Program-made: the position numbers and the translations under genes
In this document: positions 9,140 to 16,700 of the stretch, piece after piece
Numbering within the stretch: the first letter of the stretch is position 1
Layout: each line of letters begins with the position of its first letter
Assembly (NCBI RefSeq): GCF_900129855.1
Contig: NZ_LT670819.1
Span: forward strand, 7,998,001 to 8,062,000
Source: Streptomyces sp. 3214.6
GTDB lineage: Bacteria; Actinomycetota; Actinomycetes; Streptomycetales; Streptomycetaceae
DNA: 64,000 nucleotides
Direction of reading: 5' to 3'
Notes under the pieces: generated by a model
Database searches by the model: none
What the model was told of the DNA's origin: nothing
Seen by the model: only the letters and a program-made list of their open reading frames with translations

Positions 9140-9189
9140 GCGCTGCGCCGGCTGGGCAGTCTCGAGCGTGCGGGTAGTGGGAGCTGGTT

Positions 9190-9205
9190 GCGCGGTTCCC
9201 CGCGC
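9190..9205. repeat. small GC hairpin resembling a Streptomyces dispersed repeat
   Basis: GCGCGG-TTCC-CCGCGC forms a 6-bp stem with a TTCC loop and sits in the context GTTGCGCGGTTCCCCGCGCC. This matches a short palindromic element that I recall being scattered between genes in many Streptomyces genomes. It lies between the convergent ends of argR and apbE and could help termination. Confidence 0.45.
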
Positions 9206-9294
9206 CCCCAAGGAGGTGCGGCCCGGCGCGCTGCCCAGCCACCGCTCGTATCCTGCGGGCGTGCGTGCGCGACTCACCCCCGGTCAGCCTCAGC

Positions 9295-10095
9295 TCACCC
9301 GAGCCTTCCCGCCAACCCTCCGGTGCAGCGCACCTCGTCGCCCGCGGTGATGAGCAGCGCCTCCACGTCGGGCAGCGACTCGAGCCACCCCAACGCCTCC
9401 CGCGACCCCATCGCAAAGGCCGCCGTGGCCCAGCAGTCCGCCCAGGTCAGCTTGGGCGCCACCACCGTGACGGCCACAAGATCCGTCACCGCGGAGCGCC
9501 CCGTGCGCGGATCGACGATATGCGCGCCCCGCTCCGCCGTACCCGACGTGGCCACCGCCAGTTCGTCCGCACCGGCCGCCGAGACGACCGCGGCCAGTCC
9601 GCCCGGCCGCAGCGGATCGGACACCCCGACCCGCCACGGCCGCTCGGGCCCGGGAACGCCCAGCAGCTGCACATCGCCGCCGCCGTTGACGCTCACCCCG
9701 CTCACCCCCGCCGCCGCGACCAGCCGGGCCGCACGCTCGGCGGCCCAGCCCTTCACGATGCCGGTCGGGTCGAGCCGGCCCTCGTAACGCATGCTGAACC
9801 AGCCGTCGCTGATCCGCTCCGCCTCGGCGCCCAGCTCCAGCACCTCGGCCACCTCGGGATCGCACTGCTCGACGGTCAGCTCACCGCGCACCAGCCGGGA
9901 GACCTGGCTGTCCTCGCGGTAGGTGCTGAACACCTCGTTCACCCGGTGCAGCGAGGCGATCGCCTCCTCCAGCGCCGCCCGCACCGCCCCGGGCTCCCCG
10001 CCGCGGACGTCGAAGGAGAAGACGGTCCCCATGACCTCTTCCGCGTGACGGACCACGGCGGGAGCCTGCGCCGACTCGGCCACGGTGTCCGTCAC
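9295..10095 (-). CDS. apbE: FAD:protein FMN transferase
   Basis: This 266-residue ApbE-family enzyme attaches FMN, taken from FAD, to a Thr in target proteins outside the cytoplasmic membrane. Family blocks are EEVMGTVFSFDV, the helix with STYREDSQVSRL, the DPTGIVKGWAAERAARLV segment, VNGGGDVQLLG and the metal/flavin site region HIVDPRTGRSA. No clear signal peptide is seen at the chosen GTG start, which is odd for an exported ApbE; the start may need revision. The start overlaps the stop of the FMN-bind gene (GTGA), so enzyme and likely substrate are translationally coupled. Confidence 0.88.
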   Translation of the reverse strand: MTDTVAESAQAPAVVRHAEEVMGTVFSFDVRGGEPGAVRAALEEAIASLHRVNEVFSTYREDSQVSRLVRGELTVEQCDPEVAEVLELGAEAERISDGWFSMRYEGRLDPTGIVKGWAAERAARLVAAAGVSGVSVNGGGDVQLLGVPGPERPWRVGVSDPLRPGGLAAVVSAAGADELAVATSGTAERGAHIVDPRTGRSAVTDLVAVTVVAPKLTWADCWATAAFAMGSREALGWLESLPDVEALLITAGDEVRCTGGLAGRLG

Positions 10096-11213
10096 CGGGC
10101 CTGGTCCAGCGCCGACTGCAGGGACTTCTTGTAGCCCTCGCTGGTGTAGGTGGCGCCGGACACCGAGTCGATGTCCGCGCTGCCCGCGGCCACGGCCTCC
10201 TGGTTGAGCTTGGGGATGGAGAGTGCGGTCTTCTGGTCGCTGGTGCCGCCCTTGGGCGCCTGGACGGCGTCCGCCTTGGTGATCTTCCCGCCGGCGACGG
10301 TGATCCGCACCTGGACGGGACCGTACTGCGTCTGCTGGACGCTGCCGGTGACGGTCTTGGCCTGCGCGGCACCCGAAGCGGATCCCGAGCCGGACGACCC
10401 CGAGCCCGAGCCGGACGCCGAACCCGAACCCGACGCCGAGCCCGCGCTCGCCTTCGCCTTGTCCAGCGCCGACTGCAGGGACTTCTTGTAGCCCTCGCTG
10501 GTGTAGGTCGCGCTGGACACCGAGTCGATGTCCGCGCTGCCCGCGGCCACGGCCTCCTGGTTGAGCTTGGGGATGGAGAGTGCGGTCTTCTGGTCGCTGG
10601 TGCCGCCCTTGGGCGCCTGGACGGCGTCCGCCTTGGTGATCTTCCCGCCGGCGACGGTGATCCGCACCTGCACGTTGCCGTACTGCGTCTGGACCGCGTC
10701 CCCGGTGAAGGTGCCGGCGGCCTGCGCGCTGCCGGAACCGGAACCGGAACCCTGGGAGGAGCCCGCGCTCGCGTTCGCCTTGTCGATCGCCGACTGCAGG
10801 GACTTCTTGTAGCCCTCGCTGGTGTAGGTCGCGCCCGACACCGTGTCGATGTTCGGGCTCTGCTTGGCGACCACGGCCGCGTTCAGCTGGGGGATCGCCA
10901 GCTTGGTCTTCTCGTCGCTGGTGCCGCCCTTGGGCGCCTGGACGGCCTCCGCCTTCATGATCTTGTTGTTGACGACGGTGATGCGGACCTGCACGTTCCC
11001 GTACTGCGTCTTGACGGCGTCCCCGGTCATCGTCCCCGTAACGGGCGCCCCGGCCCCGCCCTGGGCCGCCTCCTGCGCCGTGCCCGAGCCCGAGCCCGCC
11101 GCCTGCGCGGAGGCCGGGTCGGAGGACGGCTTCAGCGACAGCAGCAGCACGATCCCGGACACGGTGGCGGCGGTGGCCAGCACGACGCGTCGAAGAGGGT
11201 GGCTCTTCCTCAT
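10092..11213 (-). CDS. exported protein with three FMN-binding domains
   Basis: This 373-residue protein has an N-terminal membrane anchor or signal (about residues 8-26) and three FMN-bind repeats joined by Gly/Ser linkers. Each repeat has the order TxYGxVQVRITV, KITKADAVQAPKGGTSD, then a flavinylation-type motif: DTVSGATYT (Thr129), DSVSSATYT (Thr236) and DSVSGATYT (Thr355). Such Thr residues carry FMN through a phosphoester bond made by ApbE, encoded directly downstream. The role is probably a chain of flavins carrying electrons outside the membrane. The second domain has Ser in place of the motif Gly. Its partner is the ferric-reductase-like protein upstream. Confidence 0.88.
   Translation of the reverse strand: MRKSHPLRRVVLATAATVSGIVLLLSLKPSSDPASAQAAGSGSGTAQEAAQGGAGAPVTGTMTGDAVKTQYGNVQVRITVVNNKIMKAEAVQAPKGGTSDEKTKLAIPQLNAAVVAKQSPNIDTVSGATYTSEGYKKSLQSAIDKANASAGSSQGSGSGSGSAQAAGTFTGDAVQTQYGNVQVRITVAGGKITKADAVQAPKGGTSDQKTALSIPKLNQEAVAAGSADIDSVSSATYTSEGYKKSLQSALDKAKASAGSASGSGSASGSGSGSSGSGSASGAAQAKTVTGSVQQTQYGPVQVRITVAGGKITKADAVQAPKGGTSDQKTALSIPKLNQEAVAAGSADIDSVSGATYTSEGYKKSLQSALDQAR
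10104..10670. repeat. two nearly identical 210-bp direct repeats inside the FMN-bind gene
   Basis: Bases 10104-10313 and 10461-10670 (offset 357 bp, 119 codons) differ, by my reading, at only two positions: 10152/10509 and 10157/10514. Both fall in the flavinylation motif codons. One is silent and one changes Gly to Ser. A third, more diverged copy starts at 10782. Confidence 0.85.
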
Positions 11214-11269
11214 CTCTTCCTGAGCTCCTGATTCCCGTTGGTGGCGAGGTTCCCGTAAGTGCGGGTCGC

Positions 11270-12652
11270 TCACATCTCGAACGACTCGTGATGGATACGG
11301 CGGGCGGGGACCCCGGCGCCGCGCAGTGCCTCGAACACCCCTTGGGCGAAGCCGTTCGGTCCGCACATGAAGACGTCGTGGCTGTCGATGTCGGGGATCT
11401 TCCGCTGCAGGGACTCCGCCGAGATGTCGGGGCGCTCCCCGTCGGGGCTGTTGACGGCGTACATCAGCCGTGCCCCGCGCTCGTCGGCGATCTTCGCCAG
11501 CTCGTCCCACAGGGCCAGGTCCTGGGTGCTGTTGGCCCGGTAGAGAAGGGTGATGTCACCGGGCGCGCCCGGCAGCGTCTCGAACAGCGTCCGCATCGGG
11601 GTGATGCCCACACCGCCGGCGACCAGTAGCACCTTGCCCTGGCTGCGCCGGGAGGCGGTCATCGCGCCGTACGGGCCCTCGGCCCACACCTTCGTGCCGG
11701 GCCGCAGCTCGCGCAGCGCCGCGGTGTGGTCGCCGATCGCCTTGACCGTGATCCGCAGCAGCTCGGGGCGGGGGTTCGCCGACAGCGAGTACGGGTGGGA
11801 GCTGAACCGCATCCCCGGCGCGAGGAACCGCCAGCGGAAGAACTGCCCGGCCTCCGCGCCGATGCGGTGCAGCTTGCGGCCGCCGATCAGCACGGACACG
11901 ATGCCGGGCGTCTCCTCGATGACCGCCTCGACGTACATGCGGTGACGCAGGTTCAGCCGGAGCGGGGTGACGACGCGGTACCAGACGACCAGCGCGGTGA
12001 CCGACCCGTACAGCGCGTACCAGACGGTCTTCGCGGTCGGCTCGATCGCGAAGTCGTTGCCGGTGGTGATCTGGTGCCAGAACGTCAGGAACACGGCCCC
12101 GTACGTCAACAGGTGGATGTGGTACCAGGTGTCGTACGGCATCCTGCGCCGCACCGGGCCGATCGACACCAGGCCGATGAGCAGGAACAAGCCGGTCCCG
12201 ATGGCGGCCTTGCCCATGTCCGGCAGCTGGTTCACGGAGTCGATCGTCTGCTGGACGATGTCGCCGAGCGACTTGCCGGCCTGCAGCGCGTACCCCCACA
12301 TGATGAGGAACACGTGCGCGAAGACCAGGCAGAGCGTGTACCGGCCGCTCATCGCGTGCCAGCGAGCGACCCGGTCCGAGCCCACCCGCCGCTCCAGCGC
12401 AGGCACCCGCGCCATCTGCAGCACGACAAGCGCCATCAGGTACCCGGCGAGCAGACCGGTGATCCGTCCCGCGTTGAGGATCTTGCTGTTGGTGTCCGCG
12501 ATGTTCGGCGTGTTGGCCCACCACAGCCACAGCACGCCTGCCGCGCCCGCCCATACGGCGAGCAACAGCGGGACGGCCGGGGATCGGCGCGGGCGGATGC
12601 GGCGCATCGTCTGGCGGCGGGCGGCGCGTCCGCCTGCGATCGTGGTGGTCAC
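11270..12652 (-). CDS. ferric-reductase-like transmembrane oxidoreductase
   Basis: This 460-residue protein is likely to pass electrons from cytoplasmic NAD(P)H through FAD and haem across the membrane. After a basic N-terminus come about six membrane helices. Histidines in RWHAMSGRY, VFAHVFLIMWG, WYHIHLLTY and TFWHQI are candidate haem ligands. The C-terminal half is a ferredoxin-reductase-like module: HPYSLS for FAD, GGVGITPMRTL for the nucleotide, and MCGPNGF near the end. The GTG start at 12652 is preceded by GGAGGA. It leads an apparent operon with the FMN-bind and apbE genes (56-bp gap, then 4-bp overlap). The final acceptor is unknown. Confidence 0.88.
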   Translation of the reverse strand: MTTTIAGGRAARRQTMRRIRPRRSPAVPLLLAVWAGAAGVLWLWWANTPNIADTNSKILNAGRITGLLAGYLMALVVLQMARVPALERRVGSDRVARWHAMSGRYTLCLVFAHVFLIMWGYALQAGKSLGDIVQQTIDSVNQLPDMGKAAIGTGLFLLIGLVSIGPVRRRMPYDTWYHIHLLTYGAVFLTFWHQITTGNDFAIEPTAKTVWYALYGSVTALVVWYRVVTPLRLNLRHRMYVEAVIEETPGIVSVLIGGRKLHRIGAEAGQFFRWRFLAPGMRFSSHPYSLSANPRPELLRITVKAIGDHTAALRELRPGTKVWAEGPYGAMTASRRSQGKVLLVAGGVGITPMRTLFETLPGAPGDITLLYRANSTQDLALWDELAKIADERGARLMYAVNSPDGERPDISAESLQRKIPDIDSHDVFMCGPNGFAQGVFEALRGAGVPARRIHHESFEM

Positions 12653-12657
12653 GGTTC

Positions 12658-12707
12658 CTCCGTGGGACTTGACCCTTGGCCCACAGATACGGGCGCAAGC
12701 CACGGAG
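12658..12707 (-). promoter_or_regulatory. inverted repeat covering the ribosome site of the reductase gene
   Basis: In the minus-strand transcript CTCCGTGG (12707-12700) can pair with CCACGGAG (12665-12658), which contains most of the GGAGGA ribosome site of the ferric-reductase-like gene. The arms are 8 bp and perfect, with 34 nt between. It could mask translation. Confidence 0.3.
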
Positions 12708-12718
12708 TGTTCAGCCGA

Positions 12719-13327
12719 TCATCCGGAGGACGTGCACGCGGACACCGGGACCACCGACGCCACCGTACGGCCGGGTACAACCGTCCGCTTCTCGCCCTCC
12801 ACGCGCAGCACCACACCGTCCGGTCCCGAGCCCAGCAACTCCCCGCAGCGTTCCGCGCCCGTCGTCGTCACGACCCGCACCAGGTGGTCCGGCCGCGTAC
12901 CCGTCGTGGTCCAGACGACGACCACGGCGGCGGTCACCAGCGCCACCCCGCACACACAGCACACGGCGGCCCACCGCAGCGAACGCGTCACCCGCGCGAT
13001 CTCCCGCCGGGTCCACGCGCGGAGCGCCTGCCCGGCCAGCAGCACCTGCTCGCCGGGACTGCCGTGGGCGGCCCGCACCGCCAGGATCGAACCGGCCACC
13101 AGCAGCAGGAACGCGAGCCCCACCAGGGCGCCGGCGGTCTCCCGCGCCGCGTCAGGAACCTGGTTGAGGTCGTCCCGCCCCTTGAGCGTCACAAGGACGG
13201 CCACCAGCGCCGCCAGCCCGGTGAGGCCCGCCCGCCACCCTTCGGCCTGCCGCCTCAGCTCCGGCAGCTGGTGGAACTCCAGCTCCCGGGCGAGCTGCGC
13301 CCAGCGCCGGTCCGACTGTGCGCTCAT
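12719..13327 (-). CDS. membrane protein of the caspase-HSP90 cassette
   Basis: This 202-residue protein was not recognised as a family member. It begins with a charged, probably helical segment (residues 1-30), then has three hydrophobic helices: GLTGLAALVAVLVTL, AGALVGLAFLLLVAGSILAV and WAAVCCVCGVALVTAAVVVVW. A loop of about 50 residues lies between the second and third. The last 60 residues form a small predicted beta domain (HLVRVVTTTGAERC, GVVLRVEGEKRTVVPG). Its ATG overlaps the stop of the upstream small gene (ATGA), so it is translated with that gene. By position it may be a membrane effector or anchor for the giant protein; this is inference. Confidence 0.7.
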   Translation of the reverse strand: MSAQSDRRWAQLARELEFHQLPELRRQAEGWRAGLTGLAALVAVLVTLKGRDDLNQVPDAARETAGALVGLAFLLLVAGSILAVRAAHGSPGEQVLLAGQALRAWTRREIARVTRSLRWAAVCCVCGVALVTAAVVVVWTTTGTRPDHLVRVVTTTGAERCGELLGSGPDGVVLRVEGEKRTVVPGRTVASVVPVSACTSSG

Positions 13328-13722
13328 CCGCCGTCCGCCACGCTCAGCGCCGCCACCCGCCAACTCGCCCCGCAGCCCACGAACGGGGCCTCGGCGGGCA
13401 GGCCGGGATGCGGGTGGCCGCACTCGCAATAGTGCACCTCACGGAGCAGCGCGGCCTCGTCGCTCCGCGCCTGCGCCTGCGCCGGCGTCGGGTCCGTCTC
13501 CCGTCGCCAGGAGAGGCGGCCCTTGGAGCCGGTCCCGGCGAGCCCGTACGGGTACTCGGAGACGGTGCCTCCCTGGCAGCGCGGGCAGGTGCCCTCGATC
13601 CGCAGCCCCGGCCCGCTCTCGGCGGCCCGCCGGACGAAAACGCCCGGGGCCACGCCCACGTAGGTCTCCCGATACGCCGTGCCGTGGTCGTGGCCATGGT
13701 TCACGCGCGGTGCCTCACTCAT
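13324..13722 (-). CDS. small cysteine-motif protein of the caspase-HSP90 cassette
   Basis: This is a 132-residue hypothetical protein. It has a His-rich start (MSEAPRVNHGHDHG), a CPRC pair at about residue 47 and a second Cys/His cluster (HYCECGHPHPGLP) near residue 105. Together they could bind one zinc ion as a split ribbon. The rest looks like short beta strands. No membrane segment is seen. The start at 13722 overlaps the last codons of the giant gene by 8 bp and the stop overlaps the next start by 4 bp, so all three are one transcript. The function is unknown. Confidence 0.65.
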   Translation of the reverse strand: MSEAPRVNHGHDHGTAYRETYVGVAPGVFVRRAAESGPGLRIEGTCPRCQGGTVSEYPYGLAGTGSKGRLSWRRETDPTPAQAQARSDEAALLREVHYCECGHPHPGLPAEAPFVGCGASWRVAALSVADGG

Positions 13723-16700
13723 CGCCGTCCTCGTCCCGCTCGCCGTCTTTCTCGTCCTTCTCGTCGACGACCAGATCGAACATCGTCGCGTACAACCGCA
13801 GCCGCTCCGCGATCCACTGCTCGCTCTCACCGGTGGCCGCGGCGGCCCGCCGGACGTGACTTGGGCTCACCCGCCCGTGGACCGCGGGCAGCATGCCGTC
13901 CAGGTCCTCGGTGAGCAGGGTCAGATCCTGCCAGCGCGGGAGGACGTCGGGCACGGGCGGCAGGACGCGCGGCTCCGGGCACAGGGGAAGGTACGGGGTG
14001 ATGCGCTCGACGGTCCGGGGCAGCGGCTCGCCCAGCCGACCGGCGATGCTCACCAGGTCGAGCGCACAGTAGGGGTCGTCCTCGCCGGTCACCCGGTGGT
14101 CGTTCCCCAGCGCGACGACGTCGTGATCGTCCGGCATGAGGCCCTGGAGTGCGGCTAGCGCGTCGACGGGGAGTTCGGTGACGAGCGCCCCGATCGAGCG
14201 CAGCGGCAGCAGGCGCTCGTAGGCCGCGGCCCCGTCGGACGCGAGTTGGCGGGCGTAGGTGGCCAGCCCCATGGGAGTGAGACGACGCCATCGCGCGGTG
14301 GCGGAGGAGCCGGTGCGATCGTCGATGGGGTGGCTGAGGACAGCGATGGCCATGCCTCGGGTAGGGCGCAGGTCGGCGAGGGCTTCGGGCAGCGACGGCA
14401 TGGTCAGTCCGTAGAGCTCCGCGTACTTGTCCGCCGTCTTCCAGACCTCGCGGAGTGTCTCGTTGAGGCGTTCCGCCGAGTAGAAGAGGGCCCCCGAAGT
14501 GATGTCCGCGGCGGGGGTGTCCTCTTCCATCAGGGAGGGCTCCTTGCCCGAGAGGATGTAGCGGTCCCGCAGCGGCAGGCGATTCCAGTCGACGGCGAGG
14601 GTGATGTCGTCCGGGACGCGGACTCCCGCCTCCCGCAGGTCCTCGACCGCGACGGAAGGCTCCCACTCCTGGCCGCGGAGGTTGCGGGCTATGGACAGCG
14701 ATTCCAGGTCCACACCCCGCTCCAGGGCGCAGTTGATGGTCTGGAGGCGCCGGACCAGCACCGCCGCGTCCAAGGACGGCTCGACCCGGGCCGCCGCGGT
14801 GTCCTGCGCGTAGCGCCGCTCGTACCGCAAGCCGAGCTTGTCCGCTTCCCGCGCGAGTCGCCGCTCGGCGTCCGCGAGATCGGTGTCCATGCTCTCGGCG
14901 AAGTCCACGGTCGCCGCCCAGCGCAGTTCGCGGTCACCCTCGGGGAGCCTGACGCTGAAGAGACGGACGACATCGTCGAGAATCTCGTCGTCGGCGAGGA
15001 GGGTCCACGGAGCCACCGCCTCGCTCGTCGGAGCGGTCCAGCCCAGCCAGGCGAAGTCGGCCAGCCGCCGCAGCACCTCGTCCACCGGCCGGCCGGCCTG
15101 CTTGGCGACGTCGCAGACGAGCAACGGTTCGTCGGCCAGCTGCCAGACAGGTTCGGCGTGCGGCTGGGAGGAGCGATGGAAGACGCTCTGGAGGTCCTCC
15201 TGAGTGCAGACATGGTCCTGGAAGGCCGGTGGGACCTCCGGGACCGGGGACGGCAACAGCGGAGCGAAGCGGCCGAGCCGTTCCACCAACTCGCCCAGCG
15301 GCGCCGAGAGCTGGAGCGACGCCAGGATCAGACCACCCCAGTGACGGGAGCCGTCGCCGTCCGACACCTGCGCCCCGATGTCCCCCGCCAGGGAGTCCAT
15401 CAGGATGCGGTCGCTGCTGCCGGGTATCCAGTCCAACGACTCGACTCCACGGGGGAGCGGCGCGAAGTCACGGTGTACGACACGCAAGGCCCTGCGTCGG
15501 CGCTGGATCTCTTCAACGCTCGTTCGCTTCGTCGCCGCGTGCGCCACCACCTCGTACCAGGAGGCCAGTGACGACCTCACCAGTTCGGCGTCACCGGCGG
15601 CGGGGACCGGGTACCCGGTGAGATCCACGGGCCCCGCGGCGTGGCGGTTGTCGTGCGGCAGCCCGAGGGCCATGGCCCGCCAGGGCACGCACAGGGCCTG
15701 ACGGCCCACCAGACCTCTGTCGCCGACGATGAGCTGGTCCAGGTGGAACCAGCCCACCTGGTCGAAGTCCACGGGTTCGCCGTCCCAGTCCTGCACGTGA
15801 ACGCCCTTACCGCGCCACTCCGCGTCGAGAACCCGCGCCGTGGCCTGGCTCAGGTCGTCGAGCTGACCCAGCCAGGCCAGGGACAGCGCCCGCCACGTGG
15901 CGAGCTCCGCCGCGCCCTGCTGCCACAGCGACTCCACCCACTCCGCGTCGAAGTCCTGCAACTCCTTGCGGCTCACACTGAGTCTGCCCGCATGAGGTCC
16001 CGTCAGGTTGACCACATGGCCGAACGGCGTCTGGTCGGTCACGATGCCGTCGCACAGGATCGCTCCCGGCCCGTTCACCCACCACAATGCGCCCGGTACG
16101 GCCTCCAGGGCGTCGGCGGGGTCGGTCCCGAGGGCGGGCTGCAGAACCCCCGGTTCCCACGCGTGCTCGTGCCCCGTACCCTCGGTCGCCTCCAAGGCGA
16201 ACTCGGCAACCCGGACCAGCTCCCGGAGCACCGTCACGCACGACAGCCGCCGATTCCTGCTGTCGTCGTCGCGCAGATACAGCCGCACGCGGGTGCCGCC
16301 CTCGGCGACGCCGTCGTCCGAGCCGTCGTGCTGCTGGATGCGGAAGAGGCTTCCGCTGCTGGGGATCTCGACCCGGAAGGCGCGCTCCGCCGGGATGCCC
16401 TCCGGGCTGACCTGCCGGGTCACGATGGTCATCTCGTCGGCCAGCATGAAGTAGCTGAACACGCCGATGCCGAAACGGCTGTTGGGGTACAGCCGCAGGG
16501 CCGGGTCGTGACGCAGCCACCGGGACTGCTCCTTGCGGAACGACGCGGACCGCTCGAAGCGACTGCCGGCCCGCGTGAAGGTCTGCTTGAGCTGTTCGGC
16601 GCTCATGCCCACGCCGTTGTCCCGGCACTCCACGTACCGGCCGCGCTCGTCCCTGCCCTGGGTGAAGACGATCCGCCCGGTCCAGTCGGCCGGCCGGCGG

